Source: Betaproteobacteria bacterium (GTDB lineage Bacteria; Pseudomonadota; Gammaproteobacteria; Burkholderiales; Rhodocyclaceae). Taken from it: a stretch of DNA of 64,000 bases. Position numbers and translations under genes: made by a program. Every line of letters begins with the position of its first letter. Position 1 is the stretch's first letter. The notes beneath the pieces were generated by a model. It ran no database searches. It was given only the letters and a program-made list of their open reading frames with translations, and had not been told where the DNA came from. The stretch covers positions 99,897 through 163,896 of the forward strand of contig JAPTVL010000442.1 of assembly GCA_028065725.1 (NCBI GenBank), read 5' to 3'. Positions 7,813 through 16,700 of this stretch are shown piece after piece.

Positions 7813-8907
7813 TCAACGCACCTTAATCTCGGTCCACATGCGCGACAGCGTGCGGCGCAGCTTCGGATCGAAGTCCCTGAGCATTTCCAGCCGCGCCAGG
7901 TCTGAGGCCGGCGGGAAGATGCCGGGGTTGGCGGCGATCTCGGGCAGGATGTGCGGCAGCGCCGCGGCATTGGTGTTGCCGGCGCCGATCAGGTTGGAGA
8001 CGTCGGCGGCGTTCTCGCCGGCGAGCATGAAGTCGATGAACTGGTGCGCGAGGTCGGGCCGCCGCCCCGAGGTGTGCAGCACGAAGTTGTCCACCGCCAG
8101 CACCGCGCCCTCCTTCGGCGTGGCGAAGCCGATGCTGAATGGGCGCTTCGCCGCGGCGGCGTCCTGCTGCGCCCGCCACATGTCGTTCGAGTAGCCGTGA
8201 GCGACCCAGACCGTGCCGATCGCCAGGTCCTTGATGTAGGTGCTGTTGGAAAACGCCGCCCAGTAGGGCTTGGCGCGCAGGATCAGGCGCTTGGCTTCTT
8301 CCCATTTCCTCGGATCATGCTCCTGCACCGAATGGCCGAGGTAGCGCATCGCCGCGGCCATCAGTTCGCGCTGGCTGTTGAGCACGGTGACGCGGCCCTT
8401 GAGCTTCTGCAGGTGCCGCGGCTCGAAGATCAGCGCCCAGCTGTCGGTGGGCAGCTTCAGTTCGCGCAGCTTCTCGACGTTGTAGCCGAGCAGCGTGACC
8501 GAGGTGGCATAGGGCACCGAGTAGCGGTTGCCGGGGTCGAACCAGGTGTCGAGGAATTCGGGCTTGACCTTGCGCAGGTTGGGCAATTGCGCCTTGTCGA
8601 GCGGGCGCAGCGCCTGGCGCCGGATCAGCGATTCGACGGCATTGCCGGTCGGCACCAGGACGTCGTAGCCGACGGCGCCGGCTTCCAGCTTAGCCAGCAT
8701 TTCCTCGTTGTCGGAGTAGTAGTCCTGCTTCAGGCGGCAGCGGCAATGCGCCTCGAAACGCTGCACCGTGTCTTCGGAAATGTAGTTGTTCCAGTTGTAG
8801 AGGTAGAGCGTATCGGCGGCGCGCGCCGGCGCCATGAGGGGCAGCGCCAGCAGCGCGGCGAGCAGGCGGAGCGTCCGGCGCAGTCGGCGCATTTTGCTGG
8901 CAGTCAT
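7813..8907 (-). CDS. Periplasmic polyamine-binding protein of ABC transporter (PotD/PotF family)
   Basis: Binds a polyamine such as putrescine or spermidine in the periplasm and hands it to the membrane permeases. The N-terminus is basic then hydrophobic (signal peptide to about APARA, residue 30), followed by LYLYNWNNYISEDTVQRFE, the usual opening of PotD/PotF proteins. The middle (YDVLVPTGNAVESLIRR, VPYATSVTLLGYN) and 364-aa length also fit. It is the last gene of the pot cluster but is separated from potC by three inserted genes. The specific ligand cannot be read with confidence. A second start at 8892 is possible. Confidence 0.9.
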   Translation of the reverse strand: MTASKMRRLRRTLRLLAALLALPLMAPARAADTLYLYNWNNYISEDTVQRFEAHCRCRLKQDYYSDNEEMLAKLEAGAVGYDVLVPTGNAVESLIRRQALRPLDKAQLPNLRKVKPEFLDTWFDPGNRYSVPYATSVTLLGYNVEKLRELKLPTDSWALIFEPRHLQKLKGRVTVLNSQRELMAAAMRYLGHSVQEHDPRKWEEAKRLILRAKPYWAAFSNSTYIKDLAIGTVWVAHGYSNDMWRAQQDAAAAKRPFSIGFATPKEGAVLAVDNFVLHTSGRRPDLAHQFIDFMLAGENAADVSNLIGAGNTNAAALPHILPEIAANPGIFPPASDLARLEMLRDFDPKLRRTLSRMWTEIKVR

Positions 8908-8911
8908 GCCG

Positions 8912-9319
8912 TCAATGGGTGGTCAGGTAGCAGCGCGGCAGCCTGGCCCAGACGCGCTGGGTGGGACGCACATCGGCACGCGCGGCGAGGACGATGGTCG
9001 CGCGCCCGGCATCGCCGCCCGCGGCGCCGGGCGGGAAGTAGAAGCCATGGCGGTAAGGCGGCAGCGCGTCGCGCGGCAGGGTCAGGCGGCCGCTGACGGC
9101 ATCGACGCGCAGGGCTTGCGGCGCATCGCCATGCACGCTGATGCCCCTGGCGTCGAGGTCGAACCAGGCCATGACGGTATAGCCCGGCGGCTCGTAGCAG
9201 CGATAGCGGCCCGGCGCCGGCGTTTCGGCAAATACCGATCCGGCCACCAGGGCCAGTGCGCAGGCCAGAAGTCGGCGCTGGCGAAACGGCGACGATGGCA
9301 TGACACGGCCGTTTTTCAT
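8912..9319 (-). CDS. Small secreted hypothetical protein, about 135 aa
   Basis: No family recognised. The chosen start is the ATG at 9319; ATG at 9301 is a good alternative. From the second start the protein opens MPSSPFRQRRLLACALALVA, a signal peptide cleaved near SVFA. The basic n-region of that signal peptide is encoded by a copy of the dispersed repeat (9271-9291). The mature part has two cysteines (one near each end) and several Pro/Gly/Arg runs. It lies between vapC and the binding-protein gene, 4 bp before the latter, and is probably co-transcribed with them. Confidence 0.65.
   Translation of the reverse strand: MKNGRVMPSSPFRQRRLLACALALVAGSVFAETPAPGRYRCYEPPGYTVMAWFDLDARGISVHGDAPQALRVDAVSGRLTLPRDALPPYRHGFYFPPGAAGGDAGRATIVLAARADVRPTQRVWARLPRCYLTTH
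9271..9291 (+). repeat. Dispersed 21-bp repeat, copy 5 (in a signal peptide)
   Basis: GTCGGCGCTGGCGAAACGGC on the plus strand, antisense to the secreted protein; read through the gene it encodes SPFRQRRL. Confidence 0.85.
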
Positions 9320-9333
9320 GCGGAATTCGACTG

Positions 9334-9744
9334 TCAGGCTTTCCATAGCCGGACTGCTCGCGAACGACGGATGTTGCCATCCCTGGTTGCCAGCGGTATG
9401 CCGCGGGCGCGGGCGCTGGCAACGATGATGCGATCGGCGGGATCGCCGTGAAACCCTGCAGGCAGCTTATCCAGCGCGAGAATGACGGCGATGTCCATCG
9501 GTATCAGGTCGACGACCTCGGGCGCAGCGGCGGTAGGCAGCCAGTGGGTCAGCGGCACATCGACCTTGAGCCTTCCCTTTGCGGCGAGCATTTGCGCTTC
9601 CCACAAACTGATGGCGGCAAGCCCCGGCGGCGTGCCGGCGGCCGCGAGTGCGTCGAGGGCATCGCGCTCCCTTGCCGGCAGTTCCGGCTGGCCCAGCAGC
9701 CACCAGAGCCAGACATGGGTATCGAGCAGCAGCGGCGGCTTCAT
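9334..9744 (-). CDS. vapC: VapC-like PIN-domain toxin, 136 aa
   Basis: PIN-domain ribonucleases need acidic residues: here LLLDTHVWLWWL (D8), SLWEAQML (E50 region), PADRIIVASAR (D about 102) and LATRDGNI (D about 121) are all present, so the active site looks intact. The length is normal. The start overlaps the end of the antitoxin gene by 4 bp, indicating coupled translation. The pair sits inside the pot transporter cluster, an odd place that suggests insertion. RNA target unknown. Confidence 0.9.
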   Translation of the reverse strand: MKPPLLLDTHVWLWWLLGQPELPARERDALDALAAAGTPPGLAAISLWEAQMLAAKGRLKVDVPLTHWLPTAAAPEVVDLIPMDIAVILALDKLPAGFHGDPADRIIVASARARGIPLATRDGNIRRSRAVRLWKA

Positions 9745-9998
9745 CGTTCCGTGTCGCGATTCGCCATGAAGTCGCCGGCGTCGAGCACCGATTCATCCGG
9801 CGTCGCGCTGAGCGCACCGTGGTGGCGCAAGCGCAGCCAGGCCGGCACCCCGGACGCCGCGGATGTCGTTGGCACCAGACGCGCGACGACCCTGCCGTGG
9901 CGCACCAGATCGACACTGGCGCCGTCCGTTTCGACATGGCGAATCACATCGAGGCAATGCGCCTTGAACCTGGATACGCTGATGGCTTGAGTGGTCAT
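9741..9998 (-). CDS. vapB: VapB-like antitoxin of the Phd/YefM type, 85 aa
   Basis: The protein opens MTTQAISVSRFKAHCLDVIR, the Phd/YefM N-terminal fold that binds DNA, followed by VDLVRHGRVVARLVP, the usual strand pattern. The C-terminal part (DESVLDAGDFMANRDTER) would wrap the toxin. The ATG at 9998 was chosen because GGAG lies 7 bases upstream; an ORF from 10034 is longer but lacks such a site. It overlaps vapC by 4 bp. The pair should be autoregulated by family precedent. Confidence 0.87.
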   Translation of the reverse strand: MTTQAISVSRFKAHCLDVIRHVETDGASVDLVRHGRVVARLVPTTSAASGVPAWLRLRHHGALSATPDESVLDAGDFMANRDTER

Positions 9999-10046
9999 TT
10001 CATGCTCCGGAGTGGTCATATACAAAGATAACACAGCGGCGCCGTC

Positions 10047-10826
10047 TTAGCCACGCCCTTTCAGCATGTCGGGAGCGAAGCGGCTGGCGATCAGGATCAG
10101 CGTCAGGGTCAGCGCCATCAGCAGCGTGGACACGGCATTGACCTCGGGCGTCACGGCGACCTTGATCATGGAGTAAATCTGCAGCGGCAGGGTGTTCACG
10201 CCGACGCCGGCGACGAAGAAGGTGATCACGAAATCGTCGATCGAGAGCGTGAAGGCCATCAGGAAGCCGGCCACCAGCGCCGGCATGATCAGCGGCAGCG
10301 TAACGCGGCGGAAGGTGGCCCACGGCGAGGCGCCGAGGTCGCGCGCCGCCTCGAAGATGCTTTCGTCCATGCCGGCCAGCCGCGCGCGGACGATCACGGC
10401 GACGAAGCCGATGCTGAAGGTGATGTGCGCGACCAGGATCGAGAACAGCCCCAGCGAGAGGTCCAGCACCTGGCGGAAGAACAGCAGCAGCGAGACGCCG
10501 AGCAGGATTTCCGGCATCGCCACCGGCGTCAGCACCAGGAAGGGCAGCCAGCGCGGCCGGTAACGGTGCATGGCGAGGCCGGCCATGGCGCCCAGCAGCG
10601 TCGCCATGCTGCTCGACGCCAGCGCGATCAGCAGCGAGTTGGCCGCGGCGCGCAGCATGTCCTCGTCGTGCAGCAGCTTGACGTACCAGCGCGTGGTGAA
10701 GCCGACCCACTCGGCATTGAGCATCGAGTCGTTGAAGGAGAACAGCACCACCACCGCCAGCGGAATGTAGAGGAAGGCGTAGGTGGCGAGCGCCGCGGCC
10801 CAGAGCCAGAATCTGGACGTGTTCAC
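10047..10826 (-). CDS. potC: Polyamine ABC transporter permease, PotC/PotI type, 259 aa
   Basis: Second transmembrane subunit of the polyamine importer. Six hydrophobic segments are readable, and the ATPase-coupling EAA motif appears as FEAARDLGASPWATFRRVTL (about residues 160-180). Residues FNDSMLNAEWVGFTTRWY near the N-terminus are typical of the family. The start ATG overlaps the stop of potB by 4 bp, so the two are coupled. Downstream, the expected binding protein is displaced by the vapBC pair. Confidence 0.93.
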   Translation of the reverse strand: MNTSRFWLWAAALATYAFLYIPLAVVVLFSFNDSMLNAEWVGFTTRWYVKLLHDEDMLRAAANSLLIALASSSMATLLGAMAGLAMHRYRPRWLPFLVLTPVAMPEILLGVSLLLFFRQVLDLSLGLFSILVAHITFSIGFVAVIVRARLAGMDESIFEAARDLGASPWATFRRVTLPLIMPALVAGFLMAFTLSIDDFVITFFVAGVGVNTLPLQIYSMIKVAVTPEVNAVSTLLMALTLTLILIASRFAPDMLKGRG

Positions 10827-11665
10827 GACACCGCCTCCGTGCCGTGCAGGCCGCGCTTCGCCGCCCAGGCCGCTAGACCGGCGAGCGCCAGCACGCAGGC
10901 GGTGAGCATGATCGACAGCGCCGAGCCCAGCGGCCAGTCGCGGTTTTCGAGGAACTGTTCCTTGATCAGGTTGCCGATCAGGATGTCGCCGGTGCCGCCC
11001 AGCAGCTCCGGCACGGCGAACATGCCGAGCACCGGAATGAACACCAACGCCGAGCCGGAAAAGATGCCGGGCAGCGAAAGCGGAAAGGTCACCCGCCAGA
11101 AGCGCGTCCAGGCCGTGGCACCGAGATCCTGCGCGGCTTCGAGCAGCGCCGGGTCATGCTTTTCGAGGTTGGTGTAGAGCGGCAGCACCATGAAGGGCAG
11201 GTGCGCATAGACCATGCCGACGATCACCGCGAAGGGCGTGTACAACAGGTTGGCCGGGCCCAGCAGCATGATCCAGGCATAGATGCGGACCAGGAAGTTG
11301 CTGGCGAAGGGCAGGATCACCAGCAGCACCAGAACATCGCGGCGCGACTTCGGGCTCCTGGCGATCAGCCAGGCCAGCGGGTAGGCCAGCACGATGCACA
11401 GCAGCGTGGTCAGCGCCGCGACCATGAAGGAGCGGGCGAAGATTTCAAGATAGATGACGTCGCCCAGCAGGAAGCGATAGGCGTCGAGCGTGAGCCCGAC
11501 GAAGCCGTCGAGCGGCGCCAGGCCGCCGAACTCGCCGGTGGCGCGAAATCCGGCGACGACCACGATCAGCGCCGGCAGCAGGAAGAAGGCCAGCAGGAAA
11601 ATCGTCGGCGGCAGCGTGACGATCCACTGGGTGAATCCTGCGGGCTGGCTGCGGATTGCGCGCAC
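10823..11665 (-). CDS. potB: Polyamine ABC transporter permease, PotB/PotH type, 280 aa
   Basis: First transmembrane subunit of the importer. Hydrophobic segments begin with WIVTLPPTIFLLAFFLLPAL, and the coupling loop reads LLEAAQDLGATAWTRFWRVT (about residues 170-190). It lies 13 bp after the ATPase gene and overlaps potC by 4 bp. Length and motif positions are normal. Confidence 0.93.
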   Translation of the reverse strand: MRAIRSQPAGFTQWIVTLPPTIFLLAFFLLPALIVVVAGFRATGEFGGLAPLDGFVGLTLDAYRFLLGDVIYLEIFARSFMVAALTTLLCIVLAYPLAWLIARSPKSRRDVLVLLVILPFASNFLVRIYAWIMLLGPANLLYTPFAVIVGMVYAHLPFMVLPLYTNLEKHDPALLEAAQDLGATAWTRFWRVTFPLSLPGIFSGSALVFIPVLGMFAVPELLGGTGDILIGNLIKEQFLENRDWPLGSALSIMLTACVLALAGLAAWAAKRGLHGTEAVS

Positions 11666-11678
11666 GCTCGGCTCCGCC

Positions 11679-12764
11679 TCAATTCCTGAGGAACACGCCG
11701 GCGTCGTGGCGCCAGCAGACCCATACCGCGTCGCCGACCTCGTGGAACTTGGCGCGGCCGGGCGCGGCGTTGGGCATCAGCGCCTCGATCACGGCGCCGT
11801 TGGCCAGTTCGACCTTGTACAGCGTGACATCGCCCAGGTACAGCAGTTCGCGCACGCGGCCTTCAAAGCGGTTCTTCAGGTCGGCCGACTCCTTGTGGCC
11901 ATGGACGCGGATCAGCTCCGGGCGCAGCGCGAAAGCACCCTGCTCGCCGACCGCCAGCGGCCGCGGATCGGTCGCCGCGATCTCGCCCAGGCCGCTCGCG
12001 TGGAGGCCCAGCAGCACCTTGCTCGACGCGGTCACCGCCACCTCGATCAAGTTGATCTTGCCGATGAAGTCGGCGACGAAGCGGTTGGCCGGCTGGGTGT
12101 AAAGCTGGTCCGGTTCGTCGAGCTGCTCGACGCGGCCGTCGCGCATCACCGCGATGCGGTGCGACAGGGCCAGCGCCTCCTGCTGCGAATGGGTGACGAA
12201 GACGAAGGTGATGCCGACTTCGCGCTGCAGCGCGATCAGCTCGATCTGCATTGCGACTCGCAGCTTGGCGTCGAGCGCGCCGAGCGGTTCGTCGAGCAGC
12301 AGCAGGCGCGGCTGATTCACCAGGCCGCGCGCCAGTGCCACGCGCTGCTTCTGGCCGCCGGAGAGTTCGTGCGGAAAGCTCTGCGCCTTGTCGGCCAGAT
12401 GCACCAGTTCCAGGGTTTCGCCGACGCGGCGCCGTATCTCCGGCGCCGACTTTCCCGCCATCTCCAGCGGAAAGGCAATGTTGCCGGCCACGGTCATGTG
12501 CGGGAACAACGCGTAGCTCTGGAACACCGTGTGCAGCGGGCGCCGCTCCGGCGGCACCCCGGAAAGCGATTTGCCGTCGAGCAGAATCTCGCCGGCATCC
12601 GGCGCGTCGAAGCCGGCGATCATGCGCAGGATGGTGGTCTTGCCGCAGCCCGAGGGCCCCAGCAGGGTGAAGAACTCGCCGGGCTCGATGGCGATGGAAA
12701 CGTCCTTCACCGCTTCGAGCGTGCCGAAGCGGCGGGTTAGGTTGCGGATGTCGAGCAGGGCCAT
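11679..12764 (-). CDS. potA: Polyamine ABC transporter ATP-binding protein, PotA/PotG type, 361 aa
   Basis: Cytoplasmic ATPase that powers polyamine import. Walker A is GPSGCGKTT (about 36-44), the signature is LSGGQKQRVALARG (about 135-148), Walker B is LLLLDEP, and the switch His is in FVTHSQ. The C-terminal regulatory TOBE-type domain covers about 245-361. First gene of the pot cluster; a GC-rich hairpin (12772-12789) lies just upstream of its ATG. One dispersed repeat copy (12430-12450) falls in the helical domain as KSAPEIRRRV without breaking the frame. Confidence 0.94.
   Translation of the reverse strand: MALLDIRNLTRRFGTLEAVKDVSIAIEPGEFFTLLGPSGCGKTTILRMIAGFDAPDAGEILLDGKSLSGVPPERRPLHTVFQSYALFPHMTVAGNIAFPLEMAGKSAPEIRRRVGETLELVHLADKAQSFPHELSGGQKQRVALARGLVNQPRLLLLDEPLGALDAKLRVAMQIELIALQREVGITFVFVTHSQQEALALSHRIAVMRDGRVEQLDEPDQLYTQPANRFVADFIGKINLIEVAVTASSKVLLGLHASGLGEIAATDPRPLAVGEQGAFALRPELIRVHGHKESADLKNRFEGRVRELLYLGDVTLYKVELANGAVIEALMPNAAPGRAKFHEVGDAVWVCWRHDAGVFLRN
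12430..12450 (-). repeat. Dispersed 21-bp repeat, copy 6 (inside potA)
   Basis: On the minus strand GAAAGTCGGCGCCGGAG followed by ATACGGCG. In this gene the repeat is read in sense as KSAPEIRRR. Confidence 0.7.
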
Positions 12765-12771
12765 GGCGGGT

Positions 12772-12789
12772 GCGCCCGGAGCCGGGCGC
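12772..12789. other. GC-rich hairpin between DHH gene and potA
   Basis: GCGCCCGG and CCGGGCGC form a near-perfect stem around AG, between the stop of the DHH gene and the potA start. There is no T run, so it may be a weak terminator or a leader structure. Confidence 0.35.
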
Positions 12790-12832
12790 TAAGCGAAAAC
12801 CTCAGAGCGGAGAAGAGTCTGCCGCGCGGCTC

Positions 12833-13765
12833 CTAACCGTCCGAATTGATGGTGGCGATCAGCTTCTGCAGCACCACGCCGGCCTTGTCGTTGTCGATCT
12901 GGCAGGTACCGGCGTTCTCGTGACCGCCACCGCCGTAGAACAGCATCAGTTCGCCGATGTTGGTGTTCGAAGTTCGATCGAGGATCGACTTGCCGACGGC
13001 GAATACCGTGTTCTGCTTCTGCACACCCCACAGCACATGGATGGATATGTTGGTTTCAGGAAACAGCGCGTAGATCATGAAGCGATTGACGGCGTAGATG
13101 ATTTCCTCAGCGCGCAGATCGAGCACCGCCAGGTTGCGATACACCGTGGTGCAGCGCCGGATCTGGTCCTTGGCCTTTTCGGCATGTTCGAAGTAGAGGT
13201 CGACCCGCTCCTTGACGTCGGGCAGGGCCAGGATTTCGTCGATGCCGTGGTTGCGGCAGTAGGCGATCAGATCCATCATCAGCTGGTAATTGCTGACGCG
13301 GAACTCGCGGAAGCGGCCGAGCCCGGTACGCGAATCCATCAGGTAGTTGAGCAGCACCCAGTCCTTCGGGTCGAGGATTTCCTGGCGCGTGAAGTTGGCC
13401 GAATCGCTCTTGTCCACCGCGATCATCATCTCGATGAACGCGGCCGGAAACTTGCTCTTGCCGCCGAAGTGCTCGAACACCACGCGCGCCGCCGACGGCG
13501 CATCGGGATAGATGATGTGGTTGGGGCGCTCGCCGGGGTTGCGGAAGGTTTCCGACAGGTGGTGGTCGAAGGCGAGGAACACGCCCGGCACGAAGGGCAG
13601 ATTGGTGGTGATGTCGCGTTCGCTGATTTCGACCTTGCCGTCCTGCATGTCCTTGGGATGGACGAAGGTGATCTCGTCGATCATGTTCAGCTCATTGAGC
13701 AGGACCGCGCAGGCCAGGCCGTCGAAGTCGCTGCGCGTGACGAGGCGGTATTTTTCTTCGGACAT
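12833..13765 (-). CDS. DHH-family phosphoesterase (exopolyphosphatase-like), 310 aa
   Basis: The N-terminus has the first DHH motif as TRSDFDGLACAVLL (about residues 10-23), the family signature is AFDHHLSETFRN (about 65-76), and the DHHA1-type glycine motif is YGGGGHENAG near the C-terminus. Such enzymes hydrolyse phosphodiesters such as short oligonucleotides, cyclic dinucleotides or polyphosphate; the substrate cannot be decided here. The ATG at 13765 was chosen although the frame stays open further upstream, because MSEEKYRLVTRSDFDG is the natural family start. It is 16 bp downstream of the addA-like gene on the same strand. Confidence 0.85.
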   Translation of the reverse strand: MSEEKYRLVTRSDFDGLACAVLLNELNMIDEITFVHPKDMQDGKVEISERDITTNLPFVPGVFLAFDHHLSETFRNPGERPNHIIYPDAPSAARVVFEHFGGKSKFPAAFIEMMIAVDKSDSANFTRQEILDPKDWVLLNYLMDSRTGLGRFREFRVSNYQLMMDLIAYCRNHGIDEILALPDVKERVDLYFEHAEKAKDQIRRCTTVYRNLAVLDLRAEEIIYAVNRFMIYALFPETNISIHVLWGVQKQNTVFAVGKSILDRTSNTNIGELMLFYGGGGHENAGTCQIDNDKAGVVLQKLIATINSDG

Positions 13766-13781
13766 GGCTTCTCCCGGAAAC

Positions 13782-16700
13782 TCAGTCGATATCCGGATTG
13801 TATGCCAGAGTGGCCAGGATGCCATGGGCCACATAAAACACCGCCAGGCGCTGCGGCAGGCCGTCGCCGGCGAGCAGCGCGGCATAGGCGTCGAGCTGCG
13901 GCCGGAAGCGCACGGCATGCGCCGCGAGCCCGGCAGCATCGGCGCCGGCGCCCAGATCGGCGGTCTTGTAGTCGATGATCCAGCGCACGCCGTCCTCGAC
14001 GAAACTGCGATCGACGACACGGGTGGCCACCGTGCCGCCGGGGCCGGGGCCGGCCAGCGCCAGTTCGGCGACGGCATCGGCACGGCGACGCAATACCCAC
14101 TGCCCGTCGCGGCTCGCCAGCGCGGTCTGCAGCATGCGCGCGACGCGCGACGCGCCGGCCTGCGCCTCGGCCGCCGACCAGCCGCGCGCCGCCAGCCAGC
14201 GCTCGAAACCGGGCTGGCGCTGGACGATGCGCTGCGGCGGCCAGGCCTCGGGTTCGGCCGCAATCAGTTCCAGCACGGCGTGGGTCAGCGTGCCCAGCGC
14301 GGCGGCCAACGCATCGGTGGTTGGCTCGCGGATGGCCTGCGCCGGCGGCGGCGCGACCGGCGCGCGCCAGGCCGACGGCACCGCCGGCGCCTTGAGGCGC
14401 TGCAGCTTGGGCACGAAATACGCGGCATCCTCGTCGGCGTCGACAGTCGGCGCTGGCGCTACGGCGGTCGCGGCGCGCTGAACATCCGCTTCGATTACCG
14501 GCCACAACCGCGCCAGCGGCGAGGCCGCGGGCGGCGTGGCCAGCGCCCCTTCCCCGTCGCGGCCGACCACGCCGACCAGATGCAGGCAGCGCACCGCGCG
14601 CGTCGCAGCGACGTAGAGCACGCGCGCCTCCTCGTTGCGGCTGCGCTCTTTTTCCATGCGCTGCAGGAAGTCATACGCGGTCGGCTGCTCCGCCTTGCCG
14701 GCGCGCCGCGGATTGACCGGCGCGGCCACCAGGCGCTCGCCCGCGGCCAGCGGGAAGCTGTCCCAGGCCAGCAATGGCGGATCGTTGCCGCGCAGCACGC
14801 GGTGCATGCCGGGCAGGATCACGGTGTCGAATTCCAGGCCCTTGGCCTTGTGCACCGTCATCAGTTGCAGCCGGCCGTCGGCCTGCGCGTCGGGCGCCGC
14901 ATACAGCCGCGCCATGTCGTCTGCGAGGCTGTCCACGGCGAAGTGCCCGGCCGCGTCGAGCGCATCGAGGCGCTTGAAGAAGGCCTGTGCGTCGGCCAGT
15001 TCGCCTGCGCCGGCCAGGCAGGACGGCCCGCCGAGCTTCTTCCAGGCATCTTCGACCCAGCGCCGCCGCCTCTGCCGGCCCTGCCCGGCCAGCGCCTCGG
15101 CCAGCACCTCGCGCAGATGCGCGAGACGCCGCCGGCCGTCTACCGAGAGGCGTCCAACCCGATCGGCATCATTGAGCAGCGACCAGATCGTCGCCTTGTG
15201 ATCGTCGCCGGCCAGTGCGTGCAGATCGGCCAGGCAAAGGCCGCACCAGGGCGCGCGCAAAATCGCCAGCCAGTGCAGGCGGTCGCCGCGATGATGCAGG
15301 GCGCGGGTCAGCGCAATCAGGTCCTGCACCGCCTGGCGCCCGGCCAGCGGCTCGATTTCGACCGCGGAAAAGCGCCAGCCGGCGGCATCGCGGCGGATCG
15401 CCGCGACCAGCGCCGCGAGGTGGTCGCGCGCCCGCACCAGCACCGCGATCTGGCGCGTCGGGTCGGCGCGCCACTCGGCCTCGATCAGCGCAATCACGGT
15501 GCGTGCTTCCCGCTGCGCGGCATCCTCTTTTTCCGCCGGCACCGGATGAATGTGCACCCCGGCCTGCGGCAGGGCGTCGCGCGTGGCGACGAATTCGCGA
15601 TAGGCGATCTCGCCGCGCAGCGGATCGTCGGCGGCGGGGAACACGGCCGGGAAGCTGGCATTGATCCAGTCCACGATTTCCGGGCAGGAGCGGTTGTTGC
15701 GCGACAGGCGCAGCGGGATCAGGCGCAGCGCGCCGATGCCCTGCGCGGCGACGCGCAGGAACAGCCCGACGTCGGCCTTGCGGAAACGGTAGATCGACTG
15801 CATCGGATCGCCCACGGCGAACAGGGTGCGGCCGTCGTCAGGCTGCCATCCCGCGGTCAAGCGTTGCAGCAGTTCGATCTGGGTCGGGCTGGTGTCCTGG
15901 AATTCGTCGACCAGCAGGTGGCGGATGCGGTAGTCGAGGCGCAGGCCGAGTTCGGTCGGGTCGAGTTCGTCGCCCAGCGCGGCGATGGCGCGCGCCGCCA
16001 GTTCGCCGAAATCCACCTCGCCAGCCTCGCGGAACACCAGCCAGAGTTCGGCCGCCGCCAGCTTCATCAGGCGCGCCAGCGCGCGCACCACCTCGTCGTG
16101 ATCCTGATCCGCCGCAGGCAGTTCGCGCAGGCGCCGCAGTGCCGCGACTGACTTGTCGTCGAGCGCCGCCAACTGCGCCAGCATGGCGTCCTTCTGCGGC
16201 TTGAATGGGTTGCCAGGTGGGAAGCCGTTCTTCACCGTGACCGTCTTGCGCGCTTCGTCCTTCTGTGTCAGCAGCATGTCCGCCAGCGCCCGCCATTGCG
16301 GCAGCGTTTGCGGATCGTCGTCCAGCGCCGCATTCCAGTCCGCCAGCGGGTTACCGCCAAGCTGGTCGGCAGCAAAACGCGCCAGCCCCATCCACTGCGT
16401 CTGCCAGCCGGCATCGAGCGTCTGCGCAACGCGCTCCAGTTCCTCGCCGACCATTTCGTGCAGGGCCGCGCCGATCGCCGCTTCGGGATCGTCGAGCTCG
16501 GCAATCTCCCGCCACTGCTCGCGCCGCGCCAGCATCTGCGCCAGCAGGCGCGCCAGGCGCGCGACGTCGTTGTCGAGGTGGACCAGTGCGGTGGCCACGG
16601 CCTCGGCCAGTTCGCCGCCGTCTTCCAGATGATCCAGCGCGCGCCGTGCCGCCTCCTCGTAATGCCGCTGGGCTTCCTCGGCCACCGCCGGCTGCGCGCC

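Noticed and set aside
12833..14263. 476-residue reading of the DHH gene
   Set aside because: The first 166 residues overlap the addA-like gene and are low-complexity; the natural family start is the ATG at 13765.
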